From Gongronella butleri (lineage: Eukaryota; Mucoromycota; Mucoromycetes; Mucorales; Cunninghamellaceae), in assembly GCA_025201375.1 (NCBI GenBank), contig JAIWZP010000043.1, positions 204,821-268,820 on the forward strand: a stretch of 64,000 bases of DNA, read 5' to 3'. Positions 22,946 through 35,172 of the stretch are shown here, one piece after another (within the stretch, counting starts at the first letter, position 1; each line of letters starts with the position of its first letter). The position numbers and the translations under genes were made by a program. The notes under the pieces were generated by a model. It had not been told where the DNA came from and did not search any database. It saw nothing but the letters and a program-made list of their open reading frames with translations.

Positions 22946-24902
22946 CTAATAGACAGGGACAGGGATGGAATCGAGGGGCGGAAGCCATGAATCAATGGAT
23001 TGCTGATCGTAGACGCAGGTCATGGTGTCCTTGTTCTTCCAGAGTGGGCGCAGCGGGAAGCTGCAGATCTTTTCGTCGACACCTGCGGTGGTTGTGGCAT
23101 TGAGCTCGGTCGGATTGACGCCATTCTCGACCCAGTCAATGACGCTCTCAAGCACGTTGACTGGAAACGGGCCGGGCCGGGCTGGTCCTGGCTGCGACTG
23201 CAGTGTGCGGCACCGGGAATGAGGAACAGGCGATACCAATCGTGGAGCTTGTCGAACCCATTGCGTGCGTTTTGGTCGGGGTACATGATTTCGCGCACTG
23301 CATTGTGGTAGATGACGGAGGACGCGGCGGGGATGCTGTTATCGCTTTCGCCGTGGAAGTGGATGACTTTGCCGCCTGCATTGTGGAAATCGGACAGATC
23401 GGGCCACGTGGACTCGATGGTGCCCGAGTACATTTGCATGGCCTCGACCATCCAGTCGCGCAGTGTGTCGTACGAGACGCCGTCCAAGGACAAGGACTTT
23501 GAATTGATCTTTTTCAGGAACAAATTCACCCATTGCGCGCCAACGCCGGACGCCGCGATTGTGTACTCGCCCGTCGTCGAATTGTACGTGGTCGATGCGT
23601 CGGCAAAGTCGGCCGATGGCTGGTACGAGATGTACACGCGTCGGCCGTGCGAGTCGTGTAGTCCGTCCCAGATCGCCTGCGCAATGGCCGCCGCCTTGGC
23701 GCTCACGGTGCCATTGATCGCAGGCGTGCTCGAGTCAGACCCACCGACAGCGGGCGCACCGCCACCCATGACTCCACCGCCACCAGACGCTGCGCAGCTG
23801 AACGTGTTGCCCACGCTCGCATTGGCAAAATGATGCATCTTGCATAGGTCCGTGCGACTGACAATGCCGTCCTCAAGGCCGTCGAGTTTGTCGCACGCCG
23901 TAATCGTATCATTGTTGATGCGCTCGAGCTCACAGGGCGACGGCGCGTACCCAATTATCTGCTCAACAACAGGACTGAACAAGTGATTCACTTGCTGGAA
24001 CGCCTGACGGAATGCCGGCGCGCCAATCGCCGCACCATCGAATTGGGAACCATAGCGCTGCACTAATTAACAAAAAAAAAAAAATGACACGTTAATGCAA
24101 GGAAGCATCTTTTTTAATTCATTTTTTCCAGTTTTTTTTTTCCATTTGCTTACCTTGGCTCCAACCCTTGCGGCCACCTTCGGAACAACCTTGGTAGTAC
24201 GAGTAAAAGTGGGACACATTGTAGAATTGCTTGGTCAGAGTCTTTCCAAGCACAGTCATTTCGTGGATCGACAAAAAGCCAAAGTTGACCAGCATCGAAT
24301 AATTGATTGTGCCATTGCTGACGAGCAACACGTCGCTCAATTCATTGTTCCAGCCGCCAAAGCCGCCGTCTGTCGTGCCAGCCACAGCACCATACGTGAG
24401 ACCAGCGGCAAGCCCACCTTCGCCTGATGTAATCATAAAACCACTAGATGAATGAATGGGTGTCAATGGTGCATTGCAATGTCGTGATCCTTTTGATCAT
24501 GATTTACCCGCCACCAGTAGACACATAGCGACTTTGGAATTGCAAGGGGCTCGGCATCCAATACCAAACGTTCACCTAAAGCCAAAAAAAAAAAAAAGAC
24601 TGAGACTTGCTTTTTTTTTTTTTATGTTTTACCTTGTCATCCAAGCCAGTGTGGCTGTACGAAAAGGTGACATTGCAAAAATCGAGACCCTCCCTGCCTG
24701 GGATCAAGTCGCTTTCCGTGATGGTGTAATTGGTGACAGCATTGGCGGTGACCGAGTCGGCCGAAATGGCGATACCTTGGATTGTATCGTCCGACGGCAG
24801 CACGGACTGCACATAAGCGACGGTGCACACCTCGGAGAGACTGGCTGCCATGGCACGGCCCATCGCCGTAACAGAAACAAAGATAAAAGGAGCAATCCGC
24901 AT
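22946..24902 (-). CDS. Secreted tannase/feruloyl esterase, frameshifted
   Basis: Family of secreted serine esterases cleaving gallate or ferulate esters of plant material. Exons, read downward: 24902-24633, 24575-24508, 24443-24154, 24062-22946. A signal peptide (about residues 1-19) is visible. The nucleophile motif is GCSEGG with Ser at about 200, and the His motif is GAAHC; with neighbouring Cys these form the family's CS-D-HC motif. HFHGESD probably supplies the catalytic Asp. The frame breaks at 23168-23182, where CGGGC occurs three times. One 5-bp unit fewer would restore continuity with an intact C-terminal stretch (ESVIDWVENGVNP, then PLRPLWKNKDTMTCVY, stop at 22946-22948). As printed, the frame runs out of family similarity after the His motif and stops near 23020. 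This could be a sequencing error, a recent mutation or a slippage-switchable allele. A minus-strand TATA box lies at 24957-24964. Confidence 0.85.
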
Positions 24903-24956
24903 AAAAAAAAATGGAATAAGCAGGGGATGTTGTCTCTTTTTGGCTAAATCATGGTG

Positions 24957-24964
24957 CTTTTATA
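24957..24964 (-). promoter_or_regulatory. TATA box of tannase gene
   Basis: TATAAAAG on the minus strand, 55-62 bp upstream of the ATG at 24902. Confidence 0.6.
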
Positions 24965-26386
24965 CGATGATTTTCGTTTGGCAGTTTATCAGATTTTATC
25001 CATTTGACAGTGGGCAGCCCGCGGGGTGCAGGGCGCGGGGAGATGTCGGCCAGAAAGGCTTCGTTTCACACTTGAAATGCACAATCCGTCCTTGGCACCT
25101 GCCTGTTTTTGTTTGCCTCCGAAATCAGAAATCAAACGCGTCACTATCGTGATGCAGATCACTATGGAGCCATCCATCCTATTGCCCATTTCCCTTGCTC
25201 TTTGTAATAGCATATCATAGGCAAATGGATGTCAACCGAAAAACAGGATTTGCTGGCGTCCTCAATTCCCTCAATCCCCTCAATCCCCGACAAATCAATG
25301 CAAAACGGTTGAAAAAAAAATTGGGATTTCCAAACCCGTTCCGCGGCGTCCCGCACGTCCATTTTGGCTCTGCCAAGAAGATTCGCTGCTGATTTCAGCT
25401 TAGACTGATTATTTTGTCGTTTACACCGGTTTGTCGATCGACATTGCTTAATGACGGGATCATGTCAATTCTTCTTGGCGGCCCGATTGTGCGCGCCTAC
25501 AACTAAAATAAGACTGATCTCATGGAATTCAAGGAAGATGCGGCGAGATCGCAAAATGTGTCATTTTCATGGTTGATTGTGAGCTGCACGATCGCGTTGC
25601 CTGGGGAAGGCAGAAAGTGCCTTCGTGCAACCTGAGATTGTTTAAGCGCGCTTTAGCAAATTATGGCCTGGGTGGGCGCCAAAATGGCATTTTACGAAGA
25701 ACACGTGATCATTTTGCTGATCTCGTCGAACCTTTACAATTTCAGGCAACACGGTATTGATCCATGGGCGGAGGCCGATCCCCATGAAAAAAAAAGGAAT
25801 ATGCGCACCATGCTTCATACACGCAAATAAGCGTTTCTGCGGGTTTCTTTGCGTTTTTTTTCTTTTATGCGAATGGTGATGGCCATCACATGATACGTTT
25901 GTCGTAAGCATTCATACTGTGAATGTGTGCTAGGCTAAATGCATCAATTGAGAGCAATTGAGTTGTGCGGCCAGCGGCTCGTCCTCCTTTTTTTTTTTTT
26001 TTTTTTTTTTTGTGCTGCCTTTGTGCCATTGCGGACGCTTTTGGCTTACCAGGGTGAGGGGTGGATCCATTGCTGTGGTGCGGTGTTGTCCGTATTTGTC
26101 CATGTTCCGCGCCCCATGTGTCAGCCAGCCAGGCGTGGGCTTTTCAAATCATGTTTAGCGCAATTTCGGCCCCATTGCTCGCATGTGCGCGCGGATCGCA
26201 TGCTCGCTGCGCCCGACGGGTGATCTGTGGCGGTGCTGCACCCTTGCCAGCATCCTGGTTCCTGCAAAATGGATTGCCTGGTTCTCTCTTCCGCGTCTCT
26301 CCCTCCTTTTTTTCGATAAAAGCCAATTTTGACTGGGTTTTCTTCATTTTTTTTTTTTTTTCATCCTTTACACAACACATTTACAA
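24965..26386. other. Intergenic region between tannase and PPOX
   Basis: No gene recognised. A short tandem CTCAAT(T/C)CC block lies at about 25261-25288 and a T-run at 25988-26011. GATAAAAG near 26314 is a TATA-like candidate for the PPOX gene about 70 bp downstream. Confidence 0.5.
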
Positions 26387-28169
26387 ATGTCTCCAACAGT
26401 CACCATTCTCGGCGGGGGAATTTCGGGCTTGTCGGCGGCCTATTATATTTCGCGTCTTGCGCCGCACGTGCATGTTCGCCTTGTAGAAGCTAGCCAGCGT
26501 CTTGGCGGCTGGATCCACACGGATCGCATCGATGATGACCTCTTTTTTGAGGCTGGACCAAGAGCCATCCACCCCACAGGCCCAAGCGGCACAGCATTGC
26601 TCGACTTGGTAAGGCCCATCCCTTTTTTTTTTCGGGCTCTGAACGGATTTGTGATCTGTTGACCCGCTTTTTTTTTTTTTTTTTGTAAAAGATTCATGAT
26701 CTCAACTTGCAGGACGAGGTTATTCAGGTGCCGACGACGCATCCCTCTGCTGTGCACCGGTATGTCGAGTACGAGGGCATGGTGAATCAGCTGCCTGCTG
26801 GTCCGGGGGACTTGCTGTTCCGTCGTGCGCCTGTGATGGCGTCGGTGGTGCGTGCGGGCCTGATGGAGCCGTTCCGTGGCCGTCGGAGCGCCAATGATGG
26901 CGACGACGAGTCGCTTTACGCGTTCATCGAGCGGCGGCTGAACACGCACGTGGCGCTCAACCTGCTTGGCGCTGCGACGCATGGTCTCTTTGCTGGCGAC
27001 GCCAAGCGACTGTCCTTGCACGCCAATCTGCCGATTTTGGCCGCGTGTGAGCAAGCTGCCGGCAGCATTGTCCTAGGCATGCTGCGCGGTAATTTCAAGA
27101 TGGACAGCCCGCGCGAACGTGAATTGGTCGCATCATGCACACGAAAAGACCCGAATTGGTTCAAACAGATGCAGGAAAACGAGGTGCTCGGCCTGCGTCA
27201 TGGCGTCGACACTTTGCCACGCGCACTCGCCGCCTATCTTGCCAAACAGCCCAATGTCTCGATTGTTCTAGAAGAACCCGTCAATCACGTAGATCTCGAC
27301 TCAACCACTTTGGTACGTAAAGAGTTAAAAAGAAAAAAAAAAGAACAAGAAAAAAGCAAATAAAAAAACGCGGAAAAAGTGTGTCTCACCCCTCTTTTTT
27401 TATTTATTTTTATTTTTTTTTTTAGAAATTGACGACGAGCAATGGCACTGTGCTCGAGACAGATCACATCATCTCTGCGCTGCCGTCAAATACGCTTGCG
27501 AAATTGTGCCCGTCCGCGCTGGAGCCATTGAAGAGTGAGCGGGTAGATGTGGCGGTGGTGAATTTGGCCTATACGACGCATGACATTCCGTCGTTTGATC
27601 TCGATGGATTTGGCCTGCTTTGCGCACACCGCGACGCGTCGACGAGCTCCAAGCACCCCGGTCTGCTGGGCATCATCTTTGACACCAATTGCCTCGGCGA
27701 ACAGGATGAACATCACGAAAAGACGCGATTCACCGTGATGGTCGGCGGGTGCAATTGGGACCTCGCGTTCCCAAGCTCCCCAGGGCTTGCCAAGGACAGT
27801 GGCGACGATGACGACGATGACGACGTGGCACGCAGGGCAATTGATCTTGCCAAGGCGGCAATGAGCTCGTATTTTGCCATTGACGCGACTCCATGCCACG
27901 CACGATGCCATGTACTGCGGCAGGCGATTCCGCAATACACCGTGGGCCATCGCGACCGCGTGGCCGCCGTGCACAAGGCAATGCGGCAGCAATTGGGCCA
28001 TAAAATGAGCGTGACGGGTGCAAGCTACTTTGGTGCGACCATGGGAGATTGTGTCAAGCAGAGTAGAATGCTTGTCGAGGACCTTGTGCAGCACGGCGCG
28101 CTAGGATCAAAGGAAGCCATTGTCACAGGACTTGAAAGGAGCACACAGCCTTTGTTTTACACGAATTGA
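26387..28169 (+). CDS. Protoporphyrinogen oxidase (PPOX, Hem14)
   Basis: Flavoenzyme oxidising protoporphyrinogen IX to protoporphyrin IX, the penultimate heme step, normally on the mitochondrial inner membrane. Three exons, 26387-26608, 26692-27312 and 27426-28169; 528 aa, a normal length. The N-terminus carries the FAD dinucleotide-binding fold TILGGGISGLSAAYY (residues 5-19), an acidic strand end (VRLVEAS) and the family's ERLGGW-like SQRLGGWI. The second exon has the substrate-domain sequence (AATHGLFAGDAKRLS). The C-terminus ends with FAD-contacting sequence (VTGASYFGATMGDCV). Exon 2 uses a GTAAAAG acceptor; the alternative TTGCAG acceptor 22 bases further on would delete IHDLNLQ, which fits the family alignment, so I prefer the first. 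The hydrophilic loop carrying seven consecutive Asp near residue 415 is unusual. Confidence 0.93.
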
Positions 28170-28329
28170 TTCCTTTTTTTTCCAGAATGGCATAATTGAC
28201 CCTCCGATTCGACCAATAAAAAACGATGCATTCGAAAAATGGCCCATGTCTTTTTTTTTTTTTTTTTTTTACTCTTTCTAGAGCACTTTTTGAGTGTCTT
28301 GGCCGCTTTCTTTTCTCTTTTTTGCCAAA

Positions 28330-29280
28330 ATGTCGTTCCTTGACAGTCTTATTTACAGTTTCTCCAACATGTTTTCTGTTGGTCCGGACAGCATGGACGA
28401 TGACGAGGGATGCTGCGGTGGTGCTGGGCCTGATGGGACGTGCTGCAAGGTTAAGATACCCGAGGTGCCTAAGAAAGCGGTGTCTGTGGGCACCTGTCAA
28501 CAAAAACAAGAAATCAATGGCTGCCATTGTTCCCATGACAAGCCCACACTCAAGCTCATTGTATGTGGCTCCCTTTTGCCCGAGGAATCTGCCAAATTGA
28601 CAGCCATTGAGAAGAAACCCCTCGACAGATACACTGTTTGCGCCATTGCCATGGATCAAGCCTGCTATGACTTGTTACTGACCTCCTCGGTCGTCCTGAT
28701 TGCCCTTGGCGACGTCGACGATTCTTTGGACAGGTAAAAAAAAAAAAAAAAAAAAGGAGTCAGCCACGAGGAAAAAAAAAAAGACAATTGGGCGCTCACA
28801 GGTCGCTTTTTTGTTTTAAAAAGGCTGATGGGCTGGATGAATGAGCAAATCCTAGCGAGTGCGCGTCCACTGGCGCACCTACGGTACGGCGTCTTTTGCG
28901 CGCATGAGCGTGAGCACGATCTTGCTACGATTTTCGAGGAGAAATTACATCAATTGGGCGGCCAGCGGCTTCACGCGCTTGGTGGGGGCGATTGGGACGC
29001 GTGGACTGCGTCGATCGCTTCATCACTTGCCACAGTTGATCACACGCACGACCACCCGCATGGCGGCGGGCTGTCGGCCGGATGCACTGGCGGCATGATT
29101 GATGTCGAGGACATGGACCAGATCGCACGCCAAATCACCGCGTCAAAAAAGAAACGCGCCACCGAGCGCGCCGTTGTCAATCGCCGTGGCCGTGCAAAAC
29201 GCGCCATTGGCACACCAACAGCAAAAGCAGCCACCACAACTCAAGTCACCGTGTCTCCCATCACCGTCGGCTCCCTGTGA
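28330..29280 (+). CDS. TYW1-like flavodoxin-domain protein without radical-SAM half
   Basis: Two exons, 28330-28733 and 28824-29280; 286 aa. After a Cys-rich N-terminus (DEGCCGG, GTCCK) comes a flavodoxin-like region. The stretch LRYGVFCAHERE, EEKLHQLGGQRLHALGGGDW, DAW...IASSL parallels the LRYAVFGLG and LG-x-R-x-x-x-L-G-x-GD region of TYW1. Next comes MIDVEDMDQIARQ with basic residues, like the linker that precedes the radical-SAM domain in TYW1. The protein stops there, and the iron-sulfur catalytic half is absent. The FMN phosphate loop is also degraded (VCGSLLPEES replaces an S-x-T-G-T-type loop). TYW1 makes the tricyclic base of wybutosine in tRNA-Phe. This copy cannot do so alone, and its function is unknown. 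I am fairly sure of the flavodoxin relation and less sure of TYW1 ancestry. Confidence 0.6.
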
Positions 29281-29735
29281 TCCTTTTTTTTTTTCATTCA
29301 CCCCCCATTGGATACCCATTTTTTTTTTTGCAATAAAACCAGGTCAAATGCCTCGTTTTTTATTTATTTTTCACTGTCACACAGACCAGCTTGTCGCCCT
29401 TTTAAGCCAATTGGGTGAAGAATGACGACGCGACACGATGGCAAAAAAAAAAAAAGACAGAAAATACAGAAAATTCAAACAGTAGGAACTAGATGTTGAG
29501 ATTTTATTTGGGTTTGGGGCTATGAAAGGTCTGTACAGTGTGGTGGAATATACGAATTCGTAAAACTAGATGATGAGGAGGGGGAGCGAGGGAAATACTT
29601 ATCGTTTCACGGAATGAAAAAGGGGGGATACTAATCACGCCCAAAAGCGAAGATGGGAGCGCGTTTCAAGTGAAGAGGGAAATGAAGATGAGAGACAGAG
29701 GGACAAGGAGAGGGGGGATCAAGCCAATTGGTAGC
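29281..29735. other. Convergent 3' regions
   Basis: Non-coding DNA between the TYW1-like (+) and H2B (-) stop codons. AATAAA at about 29331 (+) suits the first gene, and TTTTATTTG near 29500 (AATAAA on the minus strand) suits H2B. No histone-type 3' stem-loop is visible, so these mRNAs are probably polyadenylated. Confidence 0.55.
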
Positions 29736-30095
29736 TTATTTGGACGAGGTGTACTTGGTGACGGCCTTGGTGCCTTCCGAGACGGCGTGCTTGGCCAATT
29801 CACCGGGGAGGATCAAGCGGACGGCGGTCTGGATCTCGCGCGAGGAGATGGTGGAGCGCTTGTTGTAGGCAGCGAGCTTGGAGGCCTCGGTGGCAATGCG
29901 CTCAAAGATGTCATTGACAAACGAGTTGAGGATGGACATGGCCTTGTTGGAGATACCAGTGTCGGGGTGGACCTGCTTGAGCACCTTGTAGATGTACGAC
30001 GAGTAGGTTTCCTTGCGGGTAGCCTTGCGCTTCTTGATGTCGCCCTTGCTCTTCTTCTCAGTCGTCTTAGCGGGAGCCTTGCCAGCGGGAGCCAT
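29736..30095 (-). CDS. Histone H2B
   Basis: Core nucleosomal histone, single exon, 119 aa. The basic N-terminal tail ([14 protein letters not shown]) leads into the histone fold beginning [20 protein letters not shown], followed by [19 protein letters not shown] and the C-terminal helix ending KYTSSK. That end carries the Lys ubiquitinated by Bre1-type ligases in fungi (AVTKYTSS). Stop TAA at 29736-29738. Divergent from H2A. Confidence 0.98.
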   Translation of the reverse strand: MAPAGKAPAKTTEKKSKGDIKKRKATRKETYSSYIYKVLKQVHPDTGISNKAMSILNSFVNDIFERIATEASKLAAYNKRSTISSREIQTAVRLILPGELAKHAVSEGTKAVTKYTSSK

Positions 30096-30673
30096 TGTTA
30101 CGTGTGTAAATAAAAAAAATGGGGGAAAAAAGGTAAAGAAGAAACAAAAAAAAAAAGAAAAAATCGGCTCGCACGGCGCCCTTTTATAGAATCCCTGGTC
30201 GCCTGACCCCCTCACAAGGGAAAAAAAAAAAAAAAAAATTAAACGGCCGCTCGCTGCCTTTTTGAAAAAAAAAAAAAAAAAACTGGGCGCGCCCGCCAGC
30301 CCGACGTCCTCCAAAAACCAGTCTCTTTTTCTTTCTTTGGTCGTTTTCACGCTTCCCCCGGCGCGTAAACGCGAAAATGACGCGTGATCACGCCGAATCA
30401 GACCATTTGGAACACGATTAGCTGATAAAAAAAAATTTTTTCGTCAAATGCTCATGGTGTCCCCGCCATAGGGCGTCGAGCGTGTCACTGAAAAAAAAAA
30501 AAGACAAAGTGAGGCGAGCGCAGCGGTGTTTCAATGTCACAAAAAAAAAAGTGGGAGGACGATTGCTCCGCCCGAGAGTATAAATACACCGCCCTTTTTT
30601 TTTTTCTTCAGAGTTATCCTTTTTTTCTTTTCTTTACACACTCTCCCTCTTTTAAAAAAACAACAAATTCAAC
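30096..30673. promoter_or_regulatory. Divergent H2B/H2A promoter
   Basis: The 578-bp interval holds both promoters. TATA boxes are TATAAAAG on the minus strand at 30181-30188 for H2B (about 86 bp from its ATG) and TATAAATA at 30579-30586 on the plus strand for H2A (about 88 bp from its ATG). Several poly(dA:dT) tracts between them would disfavour nucleosomes. No motif shared with the H3/H4 promoter stood out by eye. Confidence 0.75.
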
Positions 30674-31066
30674 ATGTCTGGTGGTAAATCTGGTGGCAAG
30701 TCTGGTGCTGGTTCCAAGTCGCAGACCCGTTCGTCCAAGGCCGGTCTTCAATTCCCCGTCGGTCGTATCCACCGTCACTTGCGCAACGGCAACTATGCCC
30801 AGCGTGTCGGTGCCGGCGCTCCCGTCTACTTGGCCGCTGTCCTCGAGTACTTGACTGCTGAAATTCTCGAATTGGCTGGCAACGCTGCCCGTGACAACAA
30901 GAAGTCCCGTATCATCCCCCGCCACTTGCAATTGGCCATCCGCAACGATGAGGAATTGAACAAGCTCCTTGGCCACGTCACCATCGCCCAGGGTGGTGTC
31001 CTCCCCAACATCCACGCCACTCTGTTGCCCTCCAAGTCCAAGAAGGGTGCCTCCCAAGAAATCTAA
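30674..31066 (+). CDS. Histone H2A with SQE-type tail
   Basis: Core histone, single exon, 130 aa. The tail [14 protein letters not shown] precedes the fold ([20 protein letters not shown]), the acidic-patch region ([14 protein letters not shown]) and a C-terminal SQEI. The Ser in SQ-E-(L/I/Y) is the ATM/ATR-type damage-phosphorylation site. In fungi the canonical H2A carries it, so no separate H2A.X is needed. Ile at the last place is a small departure from the common SQEL. A poly(A) signal AATAAA lies at 31245-31250. Confidence 0.98.
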   Translation: MSGGKSGGKSGAGSKSQTRSSKAGLQFPVGRIHRHLRNGNYAQRVGAGAPVYLAAVLEYLTAEILELAGNAARDNKKSRIIPRHLQLAIRNDEELNKLLGHVTIAQGGVLPNIHATLLPSKSKKGASQEI

Positions 31067-33665
31067 AGGGCCTGTCCTTTTCCCCTTTATCTCTTTTCTT
31101 ACTTCATATCCCCCCTTCCTTGTTTTAATTACTCTGCGCGACTCACAAATTCCCTTTTTCCTCTCGCCCATGATCTCGCCCAAATGATCTGATCCCCCCA
31201 AATCCCCCCATTCTCATACTCCCATCATCCGGATTCATTCTGTAAATAAAATCCTTGCTCAAAAAAAAAAGTCTCGTTGCTCTATGTCTTGCCACTGGGA
31301 AAAGGAAAAAAAGATGCTTGCCGAGGAACGTGGACCAGGTAATGGCTTGTCATTTTACAATTTTGGGTAATTATCGCCTCGGAAGCATGATTGCATAATG
31401 GAATGCGCGTCAGCTTGCTCGATCTTTGTTGAAAGTGGATGGAATGATGCGAAAATAAGCACGACAAGAGGGGTTACAAGACCTCTATGTGTGTCTACAA
31501 GCGAGTTTGTATTTTTTTTTTTTTTTTTCGTTGGCACTTGACAATGGCGAATTGCCTGGCGCGGTCGGGCTCTCAATTTTTGCTCTATTGAGAGTGGACA
31601 GCGCTGTACCAGGACCATGCGCGACAAAGGGTGCTTTAGGGCGTCAATGCGTGCCTGCCGTGCATTTTTTCTTTTTTTCCCCTTTTTTATGTTATCAAAC
31701 GTGCAGATGGCAGCGCGTCGTGTTATGGTCATGGCGTGTGGGACCGTGTCACGCGTGCGCACGATGAATATCATGACAATCGCTGGGCGTGGCCAAAAAG
31801 CAAACTGGCAGCTTCAAGGGCAAAAAATGGCGCGTACGTAAAATGGAATTGAATGGGATCAATCGCCCAGACACACGTGCAAGCACTGATCCACGCGTCC
31901 TTGGACTTGAAAGAGATAAAGTGGACACATAGCATTGATAAAATCTTGGTTGGGCGCGAATGTGGATGAGACATGCTTGCCGCGATGTGTTTTTTGCCTT
32001 TTTTTTTTTTTTTTACTGGAGGACGTGCCTGAATGCAGTGCGCCCCAGCATGGAGGTTGACCATTTCACCGAGAATAAAGAGCAGGGCACGACAAAAGAC
32101 CAAGTGGGGCCGCGACCCGATCAAAAAAAAACATTGTATTATTATATCGTACGGCACCCCGTTTTTTTTCCATTCGAAAAGCGCGTCAAAATGGCGGGTG
32201 AGACGCTCTGCACCTTCCTAATTAGGCAAGTCCAGGCGCGAAACGCGTCGTTCTTCATGATGGCTATCATTGTTCATTGGAAGACACTGGGTGATTCAAA
32301 TTTCTTCAAATTTTGTATGTGTCCTCTGTGTAATCTTCTGCAAAAGGCCTGTAAAGATGGCGAATTTTCGCTGCCGTGAGAGCAAGTGACACGTTTCTCA
32401 TTTAAAAAGCAACAAGACTGGGAATGGAAACACTTTGAGAGATCAACCAGCTCATTTTTTAGCATGTCGAAAAAAAACATCAAAAAAAGCATGCAAATGC
32501 GTGACAGACTGATAGATGGCTCCAATACTATCCAAAAGATACCATGGCAATCAGCATTTTCAAAAGCAAAAGTCGCGCATATGATACGTAGCAGACGTTT
32601 TTTTTTTTTTTGCTTTTATTGGTGGTGTGATCACGCGTCGTTCGCGTGATTTCGGCCTGAAAATGCTAAGAGCGCGGTTCTTGCGTGTCGTAATTCCATG
32701 TGTTATCGGCCGAGCACTCCAGAAAAAAAAACGGATTGAATGACTCAGGGCTGTTTACGAGGAACAATGGGACGCGCTCGGCTGCGGTGGATGATCTGTG
32801 CCGCATTGTGGCACCTCGTTGCCTATTTTTGCCTCCGGTTGCACAAACAGCGCTCCACCAATGAAGTCTCATTGAATCGGCGCCATAAAAAAATAGTTTT
32901 TGCTTACCAAAAGCGGCCTGAATAACCTACAAACTTGTAGTCTCCTCTTTCTCCTGAGTGTCTGAAGTTGCAGCGGGTTCCACCCACCCATTTTTTTCTC
33001 ATGCCCTCTTTTCCATCCCCCCTTCCCACCAGATGACGTCGCAGCGGCGATTGAATCTTGAAAATTTTTTCTTTCCCAATTTTTTTTTCTTTCAGTGACG
33101 CGCCCCCTTTCCTTTTCCCTCGTCGGACCCGCGTCAAGGGGGGCGCGCGCTCCTGAAAGAAAAAAAAAACTTTTTTTTTCATCCTTGTCGCGTGAGCACG
33201 TGATCTTTATCTTCAAATCCGCGTTTTTTTTTTTTTTTTTTTTTTTGCGCGTGCCCATCCATTGCTACTCCCGCGTGCATCCAACCCCATGTGCATCACA
33301 CCAAGTGCTCATATCATAATTTCAAATGCAAAGTCGTTTGCCCGTGTTATCTCGCGATTTTCGATTTTTTTTTGTCCGTAATTGCCCGTGTCGCTCGTTT
33401 TCACACGTTCCAAAAGGCGAGACAAGCACATGGAAGGGATTATTTCTGCCAAAAGCATTGCATCTTTTTTTTATTTACTGGGAAGGATGATTATGAGATG
33501 ACTATGGAATAAAGAGCAGGGAAAAAGATAGACTGTACAAGCAGATCACGAAGGAACCGTGGATCTGAACCATAGATGATTTCCTGTGATATATGGAGAA
33601 AAAAAAAAGCGGAAGCAAGTGTCAAGGTGTTTGGGGGGGGATATGGGAAGAAAAAAAAAAGGGAT
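31067..33665. other. Gap between the two histone pairs
   Basis: I see no gene in this 2.6 kb. H2A and H3 3' ends occupy the flanks. The middle has T-runs at about 31511-31528, 31998-32015 and 33223-33246 and short frames with no family resemblance. Confidence 0.5.
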
Positions 33666-34794
<1,129 letters not shown>

Positions 34795-35172
34795 ATGGCT
34801 GGTCGCGGTAAAGGTGGTAAGGGTCTCGGCAAGGGTGGTGCTAAGGTAAGCCCCAAAAGAAACCTGTCTCGCTCTTTAGCATGTTTGATTGACTCTTTTT
34901 CTCTTTTCCAGCGTCATCGCAAGATTCTTCGTGACAACATCCAAGGCATTACCAAGCCTGCTATTCGTCGTCTTGCTCGCCGTGGTGGTGTCAAGCGTAT
35001 CTCTGGCCTCATCTACGAGGAGACCCGTGGTGTCTTGAAGGTCTTTTTGGAAAACGTCATCCGTGACGCCGTCACCTACACTGAGCACGCCAAGCGCAAG
35101 ACCGTCACCTCTTTGGACGTCGTCTATGCTCTCAAGCGCCAAGGCCGTACCCTCTATGGTTTCGGCGGTTAA
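34795..35172 (+). CDS. Histone H4 with one intron
   Basis: Core histone of 103 aa in two exons, 34795-34845 and 34912-35172. The intron falls after codon 17 (GGAK, then RHRK), in the acetylated tail, with GTAAGC donor and TTTTCCAG acceptor. K5, K8, K12, K16 and K20 of the tail are present. The fold ends GRTLYGFGG. The sequence is essentially canonical. The 3' flank has CATTCTGTACATAAAA, close to CATTCTGTAAATAAAA downstream of H2A, suggesting a shared 3'-end element. Confidence 0.98.
   Translation: MAGRGKGGKGLGKGGAKVSPKRNLSRSLACLIDSFSLFQRHRKILRDNIQGITKPAIRRLARRGGVKRISGLIYEETRGVLKVFLENVIRDAVTYTEHAKRKTVTSLDVVYALKRQGRTLYGFGG

Noticed and set aside
23020..23167. Alternative C-terminus of the tannase in the printed frame
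   Set aside because: After the repeat the printed frame becomes Ser/Arg/Pro-rich with no family similarity, while the shifted frame matches well.
29736..30113. Plus-strand frames antisense to the histone, EF-1alpha and ISWI genes
   Set aside because: They mirror the low stop-codon density of highly biased coding sequence on the other strand and are shadows, not genes.
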